A DNA stretch of 64,000 nucleotides, taken from Bacillota bacterium (lineage in GTDB: Bacteria > Bacillota > UBA4882 > UBA8346). The DNA is taken from positions 31,974-95,973 of the forward strand of contig JAKOTQ010000023.1 in assembly GCA_029776205.1 (NCBI GenBank), given 5' to 3'. Both the position numbers and the translations under genes were made by a program. Numbering within the stretch: the stretch's first letter is position 1; the number at the start of each line of letters is the position of its first letter. Of the stretch, positions 43,038 to 50,569 are shown piece by piece. Under the pieces are notes generated by a model. That model did no database searches. It was not told where the DNA came from and saw only the letters and a list, made by a program, of their open reading frames with translations.

Positions 43038-43076
43038 TTTTCAAAATGATTTTTGAGTTACATAAGGAGGATGGAT

Positions 43077-45773
43077 ATGAGTTTACCGACAGTCTACAAT
43101 CCTCAAAGCGTTGAGGAGAGGATTTATCAGTTTTGGCTAAAGAATGATTATTTTCACGCTGAAGTTGATCCGGAGAAAGAACCCTTTTGTGTGGTAATTC
43201 CTCCGCCAAACGTGACCGGAGTGCTCCATTTGGGACATGCGTTAGACAATACGCTGCAGGATGCCTTGATTCGCTGGCGGCGGATGCAGGGCTATAATAC
43301 CTTATGGATGCCGGGAACCGATCACGCCGGTATTGCTACCCAGGCCCGGGTTGAGGAGAGCCTGGCCAAGCAGGGTATCTCCAAACATGACCTGGGACGG
43401 GAAGAATTTTTAAAACGGGTCTGGCAATGGAAAGAGCAGTACGGCGGGACCATCATCAAACAGTTGAAACGTTTGGGGGCATCCTGCGACTGGGTTCGGG
43501 AACGGTTTACCATGGATGAGGGCTGTTCGGCGGCAGTCCGGGAAGTCTTTGTTTCCCTTTATGAAAAAGGATTGATTTATCGGGGCAGTTATTTGATTAA
43601 CTGGTGTCCCAAGTGTCAAACCACCATCTCCGATATTGAGGTTGAACATGAGGAGCGGGAAGGCCATTTGTGGCATATCCGCTATCCGTTGGCCGAAGGC
43701 GACGGGTATATTGAGGTAGCCACCACCCGTCCTGAAACCATGCTGGGAGATACGGCAGTGGCCGTGCATCCCGATGATGAACGCTATAAAGATCTTATCG
43801 GCAAAGAGGTTATCCTGCCGATTATGAACCGGCGGATACCGATCATTGCCGATGAGTATGTGGATATGAGCTTTGGGACGGGTGCGGTTAAAATTACACC
43901 GTCTCACGATATTAACGACTTTGAAATGGGTATGCGCCATAATCTGCCGCAGATCACCGTCATCGGATTCGATGCGAAGATGACGGCTGAAGCCGGGAAA
44001 TTTGCAGGCATGGACCGGTATGAATGCCGTAAAGCGCTGGTGGCGGAGTTGGAACGGGAAGGTTTCCTGGTTGGCGTGGATGATCACACCCATGCAGTCG
44101 GCCAGTGCTACCGGTGCGATACCACCATTGAGCCGCTGATCTCCAAACAATGGTTTGTGAAGATGAAGCCTTTGGCTGAACCGGCTATTGCCGCTGTGCA
44201 AAACGGGCAGATCCGGTTTGTCCCGGAGCGGTTTACCAAGATCTATCTTGGATGGCTGGAAAATATTAAGGATTGGTGTATCTCGCGGCAACTATGGTGG
44301 GGACACCGGATTCCGGTTTGGTATTGCCAGTCCTGTAATGAAATGATCGCTGCCCGGCAGGATCCGGATGTCTGTCCGAAATGCGGCAGCAACCATTTGG
44401 AGCAGGATCCGGATGTCTTAGATACCTGGTTCTCTTCAGCCTTGTGGCCTTTCTCTACGATGGGATGGCCGGAGAAAACCAAAGAATTGGCTCATTTTTA
44501 CCCGACCTCCGTTCTGGTCACCGGCCGTGATATTATCTTCTTCTGGGTTGCCCGGATGATCTTTATGGGCCTGGAATTCCAGAATGGGAAGGAACCCTTT
44601 AAAGATGTGCTTATTCACGGATTAGTTCTCGATAAGTACGGAAAGAAGATGAGTAAATCCCGTCCGGAAACCATCGTGGATCCTCAGGACGTTATCGATC
44701 AATTTGGCGCCGATACGTTAAGGTTTACCTTGGCAACTGGGACCACCCTCGGCCAGGATCAACGTTTCCAAATGGAGAAGGTGGAGGGAAGCCGGAACTT
44801 TACCAATAAAATTTGGAATGCAGCCCGGTTCATTCTGATGCATCATGAAAAAGACGAAGCCGGAGATTTGGTCAATAATCTTCAGGCATCGATTCTCACG
44901 TCTTTTGCGACCGGTGAATCCGATGAAATTCCCGGCGATTGGCTGACGCTTCCGGATCGGTGGATCTTAACCCGTCTCCAACAAGTGATCAAAGAGACGA
45001 CCGCGATGATGGAACGGTATGATCTGGGTGCGGCTGCGGCATTGCTTTATGAGTTCTTCTGGAATGAATATTGTGACTGGTATATTGAACTTTCCAAACA
45101 GCGCTTAAATAGCGGCGATGTTTTGGAGAAGAAAATTGCCCAAGCCATTTTAACCCGGGTCTTGCGGGAAACCATGGAACTGTTGCATCCCTTTATTCCC
45201 TTTATCACCGAGGAGGTTTGGCAGAATCTGCCTCACTGCGGCGAAAGCATCATGGTGACCCGTTGGCCGAAAGCCGTCGCCGGATTGGAGTTTGCAGAGT
45301 CCCTGGAAACCATGGGCTGGATCATTGATATCATTAAAGCCATTCGGAATATTCGTTCCGAAGCCAATGTGGCTCCAGGCAAAAAAGTGGCTGCGATCCT
45401 TATGGGTAGTCCGGAAAAATTGGATGTGATGAAGGAGAACAGTAGCATCATCTCTAATTTGGCCGGGTTGGAATCCATCGAGTGGCTGAATGAGGGAAGC
45501 GCGGCACCGGAGAAAGCAGTGAGCGCAGTGGCCGGCGGCGTCACGATCTATCTGCCTCTCAGCGGCCTTGTGGATGTTCAAAAAGAGATCGAACGTCTCA
45601 CCAAAGAGTTGAATCAGGTGGAACAGGAGATCGGCCGGACGGCAGAACGGCTGGAAAGCCCGGCGTTCACCTCGAAAGCCCCGGCTCAAGTGGTGGAGAA
45701 GGAAAAAGCCAAACTGGAGAATCTCCGGGAAAAAGCTGCTAAGCTTCGTGAACGTTTAGCCCAACTACAATGA
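43077..45773 (+). CDS. valS: Valyl-tRNA synthetase
   Basis: 898 aa class Ia synthetase, full length. HLGH motif in PPPNVTGVLHLGHAL, editing domain with TTRPETMLGDTAV, zinc-binding CPKC pairs in the middle, KMSKS loop (GKKMSKSRPE), anticodon-binding helices, and the C-terminal coiled-coil arm typical of ValRS (from about 830). AAGGAGG lies 6 bases before ATG 43077; the ATG at 43071 touches that site. Controlled by the T-box leader. Confidence 0.97.
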   Translation: MSLPTVYNPQSVEERIYQFWLKNDYFHAEVDPEKEPFCVVIPPPNVTGVLHLGHALDNTLQDALIRWRRMQGYNTLWMPGTDHAGIATQARVEESLAKQGISKHDLGREEFLKRVWQWKEQYGGTIIKQLKRLGASCDWVRERFTMDEGCSAAVREVFVSLYEKGLIYRGSYLINWCPKCQTTISDIEVEHEEREGHLWHIRYPLAEGDGYIEVATTRPETMLGDTAVAVHPDDERYKDLIGKEVILPIMNRRIPIIADEYVDMSFGTGAVKITPSHDINDFEMGMRHNLPQITVIGFDAKMTAEAGKFAGMDRYECRKALVAELEREGFLVGVDDHTHAVGQCYRCDTTIEPLISKQWFVKMKPLAEPAIAAVQNGQIRFVPERFTKIYLGWLENIKDWCISRQLWWGHRIPVWYCQSCNEMIAARQDPDVCPKCGSNHLEQDPDVLDTWFSSALWPFSTMGWPEKTKELAHFYPTSVLVTGRDIIFFWVARMIFMGLEFQNGKEPFKDVLIHGLVLDKYGKKMSKSRPETIVDPQDVIDQFGADTLRFTLATGTTLGQDQRFQMEKVEGSRNFTNKIWNAARFILMHHEKDEAGDLVNNLQASILTSFATGESDEIPGDWLTLPDRWILTRLQQVIKETTAMMERYDLGAAAALLYEFFWNEYCDWYIELSKQRLNSGDVLEKKIAQAILTRVLRETMELLHPFIPFITEEVWQNLPHCGESIMVTRWPKAVAGLEFAESLETMGWIIDIIKAIRNIRSEANVAPGKKVAAILMGSPEKLDVMKENSSIISNLAGLESIEWLNEGSAAPEKAVSAVAGGVTIYLPLSGLVDVQKEIERLTKELNQVEQEIGRTAERLESPAFTSKAPAQVVEKEKAKLENLREKAAKLRERLAQLQ

Positions 45774-45785
45774 GATTAATAATGA

Positions 45786-45815
45786 AGCCCTCCGTTTGGA
45801 GGGCTATTTTATTTT
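45786..45815 (+). terminator. Rho-independent terminator after valS
   Basis: AGCCCTCC and GGAGGGCT around GTTT, then ATTTTATTTT. It also falls at the end of the convergent gene. Confidence 0.88.
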
Positions 45816-46441
45816 GTAATAAACGTTTCGATGCTGAATACCCGGTAAGCCACACGTTCCATTACTTGGGTCATTTTAGCGAACCAGGCGGCATTGACCG
45901 GGGTGTCTTGGACTTCAGGGTAGGAGTATTTGACCGTATCCAGCAAAAATTCCTGTTTGATTCGTTCGTTCCCTGGTTCGAAGAAGTATGTAACGGCAAT
46001 TTTGTGTTCGTCGCCGATACCTAGGATAAAAAAGCAGAGGCCTTTGAGCCATAAATATTTATTGATATTGGTCTCGATAATTTCCGGATCGTACTGACGT
46101 TTAAATCTGTTGCCTACGATGGATTTGGTTTTCTCAAATACGGATTGGGTTTTATCCAACGTATCGATAATGAGTTGATCCGGTAACGGGGGATGACTTT
46201 GTTTGTTAAGTTCAGCATAGCGCTTAATCATATATGAATGCATCTTGTGAAAGGTCTGGTTTTGGGTGTATTTCGTGATTAACTTGGGTAAAAAGGCTTT
46301 CCGGGCCGCCCGCTTCGCTTCGACGTTCATTTCGGAAAAGACCGGCGTGAAGTCGGATTTGAGCGAATGGGTTTCCGCACAGATCATTGTACTCCAAGAA
46401 ATCAATATAATAAACGGGATAAAAAGGGATAATCGTTTCAT
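45809..46441 (-). CDS. Secreted protein of unknown function
   Basis: 210 aa with a clean Sec signal peptide (MKRLSLFIPFIILISW, cleavage after about ICA). The mature part is helical and charged in the first 100 residues (RAARKAFLPKLITKY, IKRYAELNKQ), then beta-like (LKGLCFFILGIGDEHKIAVTYFFEPG). In a two-membrane cell it would be periplasmic. GAGG precedes ATG 46441. I do not recognise a family. It sits between valS (convergent) and sodC. Confidence 0.6.
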   Translation of the reverse strand: MKRLSLFIPFIILISWSTMICAETHSLKSDFTPVFSEMNVEAKRAARKAFLPKLITKYTQNQTFHKMHSYMIKRYAELNKQSHPPLPDQLIIDTLDKTQSVFEKTKSIVGNRFKRQYDPEIIETNINKYLWLKGLCFFILGIGDEHKIAVTYFFEPGNERIKQEFLLDTVKYSYPEVQDTPVNAAWFAKMTQVMERVAYRVFSIETFITK

Positions 46442-46531
46442 GGTATCCTCTGACAGGTATGAATTTTTGTGGTTATTAAAATTCGTGACACTTTTGATAA
46501 TACCTGCCAAAAAATGAATAATCTTATGGAA

Positions 46532-47062
46532 TTAAGGACAGGCTGCGATTATCCCGCAGGCCAATCTTCGGCCGGCATTACCCGAGGGTTGAGAGCGGTA
46601 GTCATCGGGATTTTCGTGAATAATGACAGCCCGCCCGATAATCTCGTCTACCTGGAACCGATCGGTAAAGAAACTGAGGATGCTGATACCGTGGTTGGAG
46701 AAGAGCACTGGGAAATCACCGGCATGGTTTCCGTGGGGTTGCCCGGTTGGGTTCCAATGGCCGCCAGCGGCAAGAAAGGGATTCTCAGGATCTCCGATTT
46801 CACAGTTGCCATATTCGTGAAGGTGAAAGCCAAAGGGGCCGATGGGGGATTGGCCCGGTTGGGCCGGCTGATAGTCCGGCAGGCCGGTGATATAAGCGGA
46901 TACCCAAGTGCCGCCGACTGTATCGTGAAACCATACGGTTCCGCTGATCTCCGGTGCCAGAGGACCGCCTCGAATCTCTGCGACGGCAGTCTTTCCACCG
47001 GGTGTATATAACCAACCCCATTGACAGGTGAAGGTGGGATGGATAGAACGTACTGAATGCAT
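46532..47062 (-). CDS. sodC: Cu/Zn superoxide dismutase
   Basis: 176 aa. All metal ligands are visible: FHLHEYG (two Cu histidines), GGHWNP, HGNHAGDFP (Zn ligands) and IIHENPDDY, plus the disulphide cysteines in YGNC and LACGII. No signal peptide, which matches the group of clostridial/Bacillus SodC-like proteins that are associated with spores rather than exported by Sec. ATG 47062 follows GGGAG by 8 bases. A PerR-box-like palindrome lies 90 bases upstream. Confidence 0.92.
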   Translation of the reverse strand: MHSVRSIHPTFTCQWGWLYTPGGKTAVAEIRGGPLAPEISGTVWFHDTVGGTWVSAYITGLPDYQPAQPGQSPIGPFGFHLHEYGNCEIGDPENPFLAAGGHWNPTGQPHGNHAGDFPVLFSNHGISILSFFTDRFQVDEIIGRAVIIHENPDDYRSQPSGNAGRRLACGIIAACP

Positions 47063-47151
47063 AAGTATCACTCCCTGGTTTTCATTACGGATTTCAGCCT
47101 ATTTTATGTCAGGGAAGAGAAAAGGGTTTGGAGGCAGGGTATATCATTGAA

Positions 47152-47166
47152 TTATGATAATCATAA
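47152..47166. promoter_or_regulatory. PerR/Fur-box-like 7-1-7 palindrome before sodC
   Basis: TTATGAT-A-ATCATAA is an exact 7-1-7 inverted repeat and differs from the PerR consensus TTATAATnATTATAA only at one symmetric position. On the minus strand it overlaps a possible -35 (TTATGA) that is 17 bases from TATACC. Peroxide control of sodC is inferred. Confidence 0.55.
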
Positions 47167-47192
47167 AAAGAGTGCCGTTATGTACGGCACTC
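47165..47192 (-). terminator. Terminator of the riboflavin-type ABC operon
   Basis: GAGTGCCGT (47170-47178) and ACGGCACTC (47184-47192), with a T run on the minus strand. It also borders the PerR-like box. Confidence 0.85.
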
Positions 47193-47236
47193 GAGTCGTT
47201 CAGGAGATATGTTGGGTCGTGGATGATGCATCCGGA

Positions 47237-48229
47237 TCATTTTAAAAAATCGAAATTAACCAGTTTTTCGATGGGCGTTCGATGAGTGATCAAGCCCATG
47301 TCCAACATGAGTTGCTGCGAATCCTCCCAGGCTTTAGGGTCGGATGTGCCTAAGCCGTGGGCTTTGGTGTAGTCGCTTTCCCAAAGTTTTAAAGATTCCA
47401 TAAAAACTTGTTTTTCGAGGGCTTGTTGTTCGGGGCCCAATTCTTTCAGGTTGTTAAAGCAGATGGCCAGGCTTTCTTCGGGGTGGTCGAGAGTGTACTG
47501 CATTCCTTTTATGGTCGCCCGAACCATTTTAGCAATGGTATCCCGGGAGGTGCGGAGTTGCTTTTCGCCGGTGATTAAGCCGTGCCCTACCAACGAGAAA
47601 GAGTCCCAGGCGTTGATCTGGGTGACGTCGTAACCGGAGGCTCGGAGTTTAACCGGCTCGTTGTTGGCAAAACCGACGACTGCATCGACTTTTTTCTCGG
47701 TAAGGGAAGGGATTTGGGTATAACCGATATCGATCAGTTCTACATCTGATTCGGGAATACCGGCCCGGTTGAGGATGGCTTTGATGGCCAGCAGATTGGT
47801 GCCATACAGCGGCAGTCCAATGCGTTTGCCTTTTAAATCGGCGGGTTTTCGGATTCCGGATTCGCTTAATGCAATGACGCTGGGCGGAAATTTGGCAAAG
47901 AGAGACATCAGGTATGTAACGGGAATATTTTTATCGCGGGCGGTAATCACCTGATCGCCGCCGGCAATAGCGAAGTCCATCTGGCCAGCTGCAACCAGTT
48001 GCAATGCATCGATATCCATCCGGTAATCGAAGACAACATCCAGTCCTTCTTCTTTAAAGAACCCTTTTTCCAAAGCCACATACCAGGGAGCAAACTGGAC
48101 GTTGGGGATATAGGTCATTCCGATGGTTATTTTTTCGGGTTGTTGGGAACGGAAGGGATTCCAAAAGAAAATTCCTGCTCCAATGAGTAGGATAATGATG
48201 ATTCCAAGAACGATCCATTTCGATTTCAT
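47237..48229 (-). CDS. ribY: NMT1/THI5-type ABC substrate-binding protein, probably for riboflavin
   Basis: 330 aa. N-terminal anchor or uncleaved signal (WIVLGIIIILLIGAGIFFW), then a SsuA/THI5 solute-binding fold: GMTYIPNVQFAPWYVALEKGFFKEEGLDV, GGDQVITAR, LKGKRIGLPLYGT. This fold normally binds thiamin precursors (ThiY) or sulfonates, but the operon is headed by an FMN riboswitch, which argues for riboflavin (RibY type). The binding protein sits at the distal end of the operon, and its stop is followed by the terminator. Confidence 0.8.
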   Translation of the reverse strand: MKSKWIVLGIIIILLIGAGIFFWNPFRSQQPEKITIGMTYIPNVQFAPWYVALEKGFFKEEGLDVVFDYRMDIDALQLVAAGQMDFAIAGGDQVITARDKNIPVTYLMSLFAKFPPSVIALSESGIRKPADLKGKRIGLPLYGTNLLAIKAILNRAGIPESDVELIDIGYTQIPSLTEKKVDAVVGFANNEPVKLRASGYDVTQINAWDSFSLVGHGLITGEKQLRTSRDTIAKMVRATIKGMQYTLDHPEESLAICFNNLKELGPEQQALEKQVFMESLKLWESDYTKAHGLGTSDPKAWEDSQQLMLDMGLITHRTPIEKLVNFDFLK

Positions 48230-48242
48230 CAGCGAAACCTCC

Positions 48243-49028
48243 TTATAGCATGCTCTTTTTCTTCCACGGCATAAAGATTTGTTCCAACAGGGAGAGTATC
48301 AGGTAAAAGCCGAGCCCCAGACCGGCCAGGGCGATTAAACCGATGAAAATCAGCGGGGTATCGAAATTGCCGCGGGCCAGGTTCACCAAGTATCCCAGAC
48401 CTTTGCCGGCACCTGAGAATTCACCGACCACAGCACCGATGACGGAGAGGGTCATCCCGACTTTAAGGCCGCCAAAGAGCACGGGCAGAGATGAAGGGAC
48501 TTCCAGTTTGAAGAAGATGTCCCGGCGGGAGGCCCCCATAATCTGCAGCAACTCCCGTAACCGGGGATCTGTTTCTTTGAGGCCTACCAGTCCGTTGGTG
48601 ACGATGGGGAAGAAAGCCACCAAGGCAGCAATGAGTATTTTGGAGGTTATCCCGAAACCGAACCAGATGACCAATAAGGGGGCCAGGGCGACAATGGGAA
48701 CTGCCTGAATGCCGACGACGAAAGGCGTGAGTAACTGATCCAGGAAAGGATGACGGTACATATAATAACTCAGAGGCAGAGCGGTGATCACAGCCAATGT
48801 GAAGCCTGCCAAAGCTTCAAAGCAAGTGATCCAGAAATGTCTGGCTAACGGCTGGTGGTTGTCTAACAGTACCCGGTAGCGTTCGGCTACTTCCGCCGGA
48901 GACGGGAGGATAAAGGGTTCGTAGAGATTGGACAAGAGATGCCAAATCGCGACGAAACCAGCCAGTCCGGCCATTACGGGAATAACTTTATGAAGGTGTG
49001 GGTAGCTGGAGTTTCGTTTAGTGTTCAT
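48243..49028 (-). CDS. ribX: ABC transporter permease, RibX type
   Basis: 261 aa, BPD-type (SsuC/TauC/ThiX-like) inner membrane permease with about six helices and the EAA loop LRELLQIMGASRRDIFFKLEVPSSLP (near 160-185), which docks to the ATPase. Between ATPase and binding protein genes; overlaps the ATPase gene by 11 bases. By riboswitch context the substrate is riboflavin or a flavin precursor. Confidence 0.82.
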   Translation of the reverse strand: MNTKRNSSYPHLHKVIPVMAGLAGFVAIWHLLSNLYEPFILPSPAEVAERYRVLLDNHQPLARHFWITCFEALAGFTLAVITALPLSYYMYRHPFLDQLLTPFVVGIQAVPIVALAPLLVIWFGFGITSKILIAALVAFFPIVTNGLVGLKETDPRLRELLQIMGASRRDIFFKLEVPSSLPVLFGGLKVGMTLSVIGAVVGEFSGAGKGLGYLVNLARGNFDTPLIFIGLIALAGLGLGFYLILSLLEQIFMPWKKKSML

Positions 49029-49797
49029 CCTGGTCCCCCCATCCTGTTTCCAATAGATCCTGAATCGTTCCGACCCAATGACTGAATTCCGGAGTACCGA
49101 TCATCTTTAGGGTGCGGGGTTTGGGTAACGGAATCTTGATTTCGCCGAGGATTCTTCCGGGATTTTCGCCCATCACAATCACCCGGTCCGATAAAAAAAC
49201 CGCTTCAAAAATGTTATGCGTAACCAATACAATCGTAATCCCGGTTTGAGCTTGAATGCGCAAGAGTTCCAAGTTTAACTGGTTTCGGGTCAGGGCATCG
49301 AGGGCGGCAAAAGGTTCATCCAAGAGTAAAATGCGGGCATTGCCCACCAGTGCCCGGGCCAAAGCGGCCCGTTGCCGCATACCGCCGGATAGTTGACGGG
49401 GATATTTAGATTCGACACCGCTGAGGTTGACCAAAGCTAATGCTTCTTGAGCTTTTTTTCGTATCGTTTGCTGGTCGGTGTCTCGGGCCAGCTCCAATGG
49501 GAGGCATACATTATCAAGTACGGTCCGCCAGGGTAATAATAAGGAGTCTTGGGGAACGAAGCTGAGTTCTGCCCAACCGCGTTTGCGTTCATTTCCGGAG
49601 ATGACGATATGGCCGGAAGTAGGCTCAAGGACACCGGCGATCATCCGGAGCAGACTGGATTTGCCGCAACCGCTGGGCCCAACGATGCTGACCAGTTCGC
49701 CGTCTTCGACGCTTAAGTGAATATCGAGCAATTCCGGGGTATCTATCGATGTATACGCAAGAGAGACGTGATGAACTTCAATTGCCGGAGCGGTCAT
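49018..49797 (-). CDS. ABC transporter ATPase, RibZ type
   Basis: 259 aa. Walker A GPSGCGKSS (near 40), Q-loop FVPQDSLLLPW, signature LSGGMRQR, Walker B ILLLDEPFAALD and the switch histidine VTHNIFEA. It belongs to the nitrate/sulfonate/taurine-type ATPases. First gene of the operon, directly downstream of the FMN riboswitch and its terminator. Confidence 0.88.
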   Translation of the reverse strand: MTAPAIEVHHVSLAYTSIDTPELLDIHLSVEDGELVSIVGPSGCGKSSLLRMIAGVLEPTSGHIVISGNERKRGWAELSFVPQDSLLLPWRTVLDNVCLPLELARDTDQQTIRKKAQEALALVNLSGVESKYPRQLSGGMRQRAALARALVGNARILLLDEPFAALDALTRNQLNLELLRIQAQTGITIVLVTHNIFEAVFLSDRVIVMGENPGRILGEIKIPLPKPRTLKMIGTPEFSHWVGTIQDLLETGWGDQDEH

Positions 49798-49813
49798 GGT
49801 TACACCTGCTTTT

Positions 49814-49844
49814 TAAAAAATAAAGCCCTGATCGAAATCAGGGC
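49814..49844 (-). terminator. Riboswitch-linked terminator before the ABC operon
   Basis: GCCCTGAT (49837-49844, read on the minus strand) and ATCAGGGC around TTCG, then TTTATTTTTT. It is the expression platform of the FMN riboswitch: FMN-bound RNA would stop here. Confidence 0.85.
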
Positions 49845-49860
49845 ATCAAAATCGAGGTTT

Positions 49861-49990
49861 TCCTTCTTCTATCCGGACTATACCGTCGGTTCTGGATTTG
49901 CACCAGATCAGCCAAAAGGCTCGTGGACTCGAGTTTTCCTCTTACCACCGGTCGGGAATGAGTTTAACAACCGCACCCTGCCCTGAAGGA
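49861..49990 (-). ncRNA. FMN riboswitch (RFN element)
   Basis: On the minus strand: CCTTCAGGGCAGGGTG at the 5' end, CCCGACCGGTGGT, AGTCCACGAG, CTGGTGCAAATCCAG, ACCGACGGTATAGTC and GGATAGAAGAAGG at the 3' end. These are the conserved blocks of the RFN element in the right order, closed by P1 TCCTTC/GAAGGA. It is followed by a terminator and the three-gene ABC operon, which identifies the cargo as a flavin. Confidence 0.95.
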
Positions 49991-50172
49991 TAAATAATTG
50001 ATTTATAAGATTCGTATCCAATCGGATAAGTCTTTTCGACTATGAATAATATCACCAATCCATAAAAAAGTAAAGCAAAAACAGTAGAATGATTTGTAAA
50101 TAGTATCCAGGGTAAGATTTATGACGAATTCGACCATGTTGAAATAACTCCCGGATAAATTTGGTTTTACGC
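49991..50172. other. Divergent intergenic region between FMN and cobalamin leaders
   Basis: AT-rich, non-coding. It holds the promoters of both divergent riboswitch operons; only the plus-strand one (50173) is clear. Confidence 0.5.
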
Positions 50173-50201
50173 TTGATACTTCAAAGATTGAAAGATATAA
50201 T
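50173..50201 (+). promoter_or_regulatory. Sigma-A promoter of the B12 uptake operon
   Basis: TTGATA (50173-50178), 17-base spacer, TATAAT (50196-50201), about 60 bases before the cobalamin riboswitch. Confidence 0.87.
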
Positions 50202-50262
50202 TGATATAAGATGTCATAAATCAAATTTAATATTTCCAGAGAGGTAATTGATACCGCTCTCT

Positions 50263-50438
50263 CTTTCAAGGTGCTCTTTCAATAGCTTAATAGGGAAACA
50301 GGTGCAAATCCTGTGCGGTCCCGCCACTGTAAAAGGGGAGTTTTTCAACGTGCATGGATATGCGTGAAAGCCACTGGTTTACACCGGGAAGGCGGTTGAA
50401 AAATGATGAGCCTTGAGCCAGGAGACCTGCCTTGAAAG
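50263..50438 (+). ncRNA. Cobalamin riboswitch
   Basis: Closing helix CTTTCAAGG (50263-50271) / CCTTGAAAG (50430-50438). Core blocks: AATAGGGAAACAGGTGCAAA, GCGGTCCCGCCACTGTAA and the B12 box GAGCCAGGAGACCTGCC. It controls the btuB-tonB-exbBD-btuFCD operon; a terminator follows at 50494. Confidence 0.95.
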
Positions 50439-50476
50439 ATTTATTCACAACCTACGGAGAATAGGAGGGTGAAGCC

Positions 50477-50518
50477 ATGATGTTAGATTCAGCGTCTTTA
50501 ATCCTTTTTTCGGGTTAG
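50477..50518 (+). CDS. Possible 13-codon leader peptide overlapping the terminator
   Basis: ATG ATG start with a strong GGAGGG site 8-11 bases upstream, reading MMLDSASLILFSG then TAG. The last seven codons form the stem and loop of the terminator at 50494-50529. Translation through the stem would disrupt it. The site may instead be the vestige of a translational switch. Confidence 0.35.
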   Translation: MMLDSASLILFSG

Positions 50519-50529
50519 AGACTTTTTTT
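50494..50529 (+). terminator. Terminator between cobalamin riboswitch and btuB
   Basis: GTCTTTAATCC (50494-50504) and GGTTAGAGAC (50513-50522) with wobble pairs around a T-rich loop, followed by seven Ts. Likely expression platform of the riboswitch. Confidence 0.75.
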
Positions 50530-50569
50530 GTTTAATCAAACCAGAATCTGTAAAACTGGAGGAATGAAG

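Noticed and set aside
43410..44291. 293-codon minus-strand frame inside valS
   Set aside because: Antisense to conserved ValRS motifs; composition is typical of shadow frames in GC-moderate genes.
47237..49797. Thiamin (ThiXYZ) or sulfonate transporter call for the ABC operon
   Set aside because: The leader is an FMN element, not a TPP riboswitch, so a flavin substrate is more likely.
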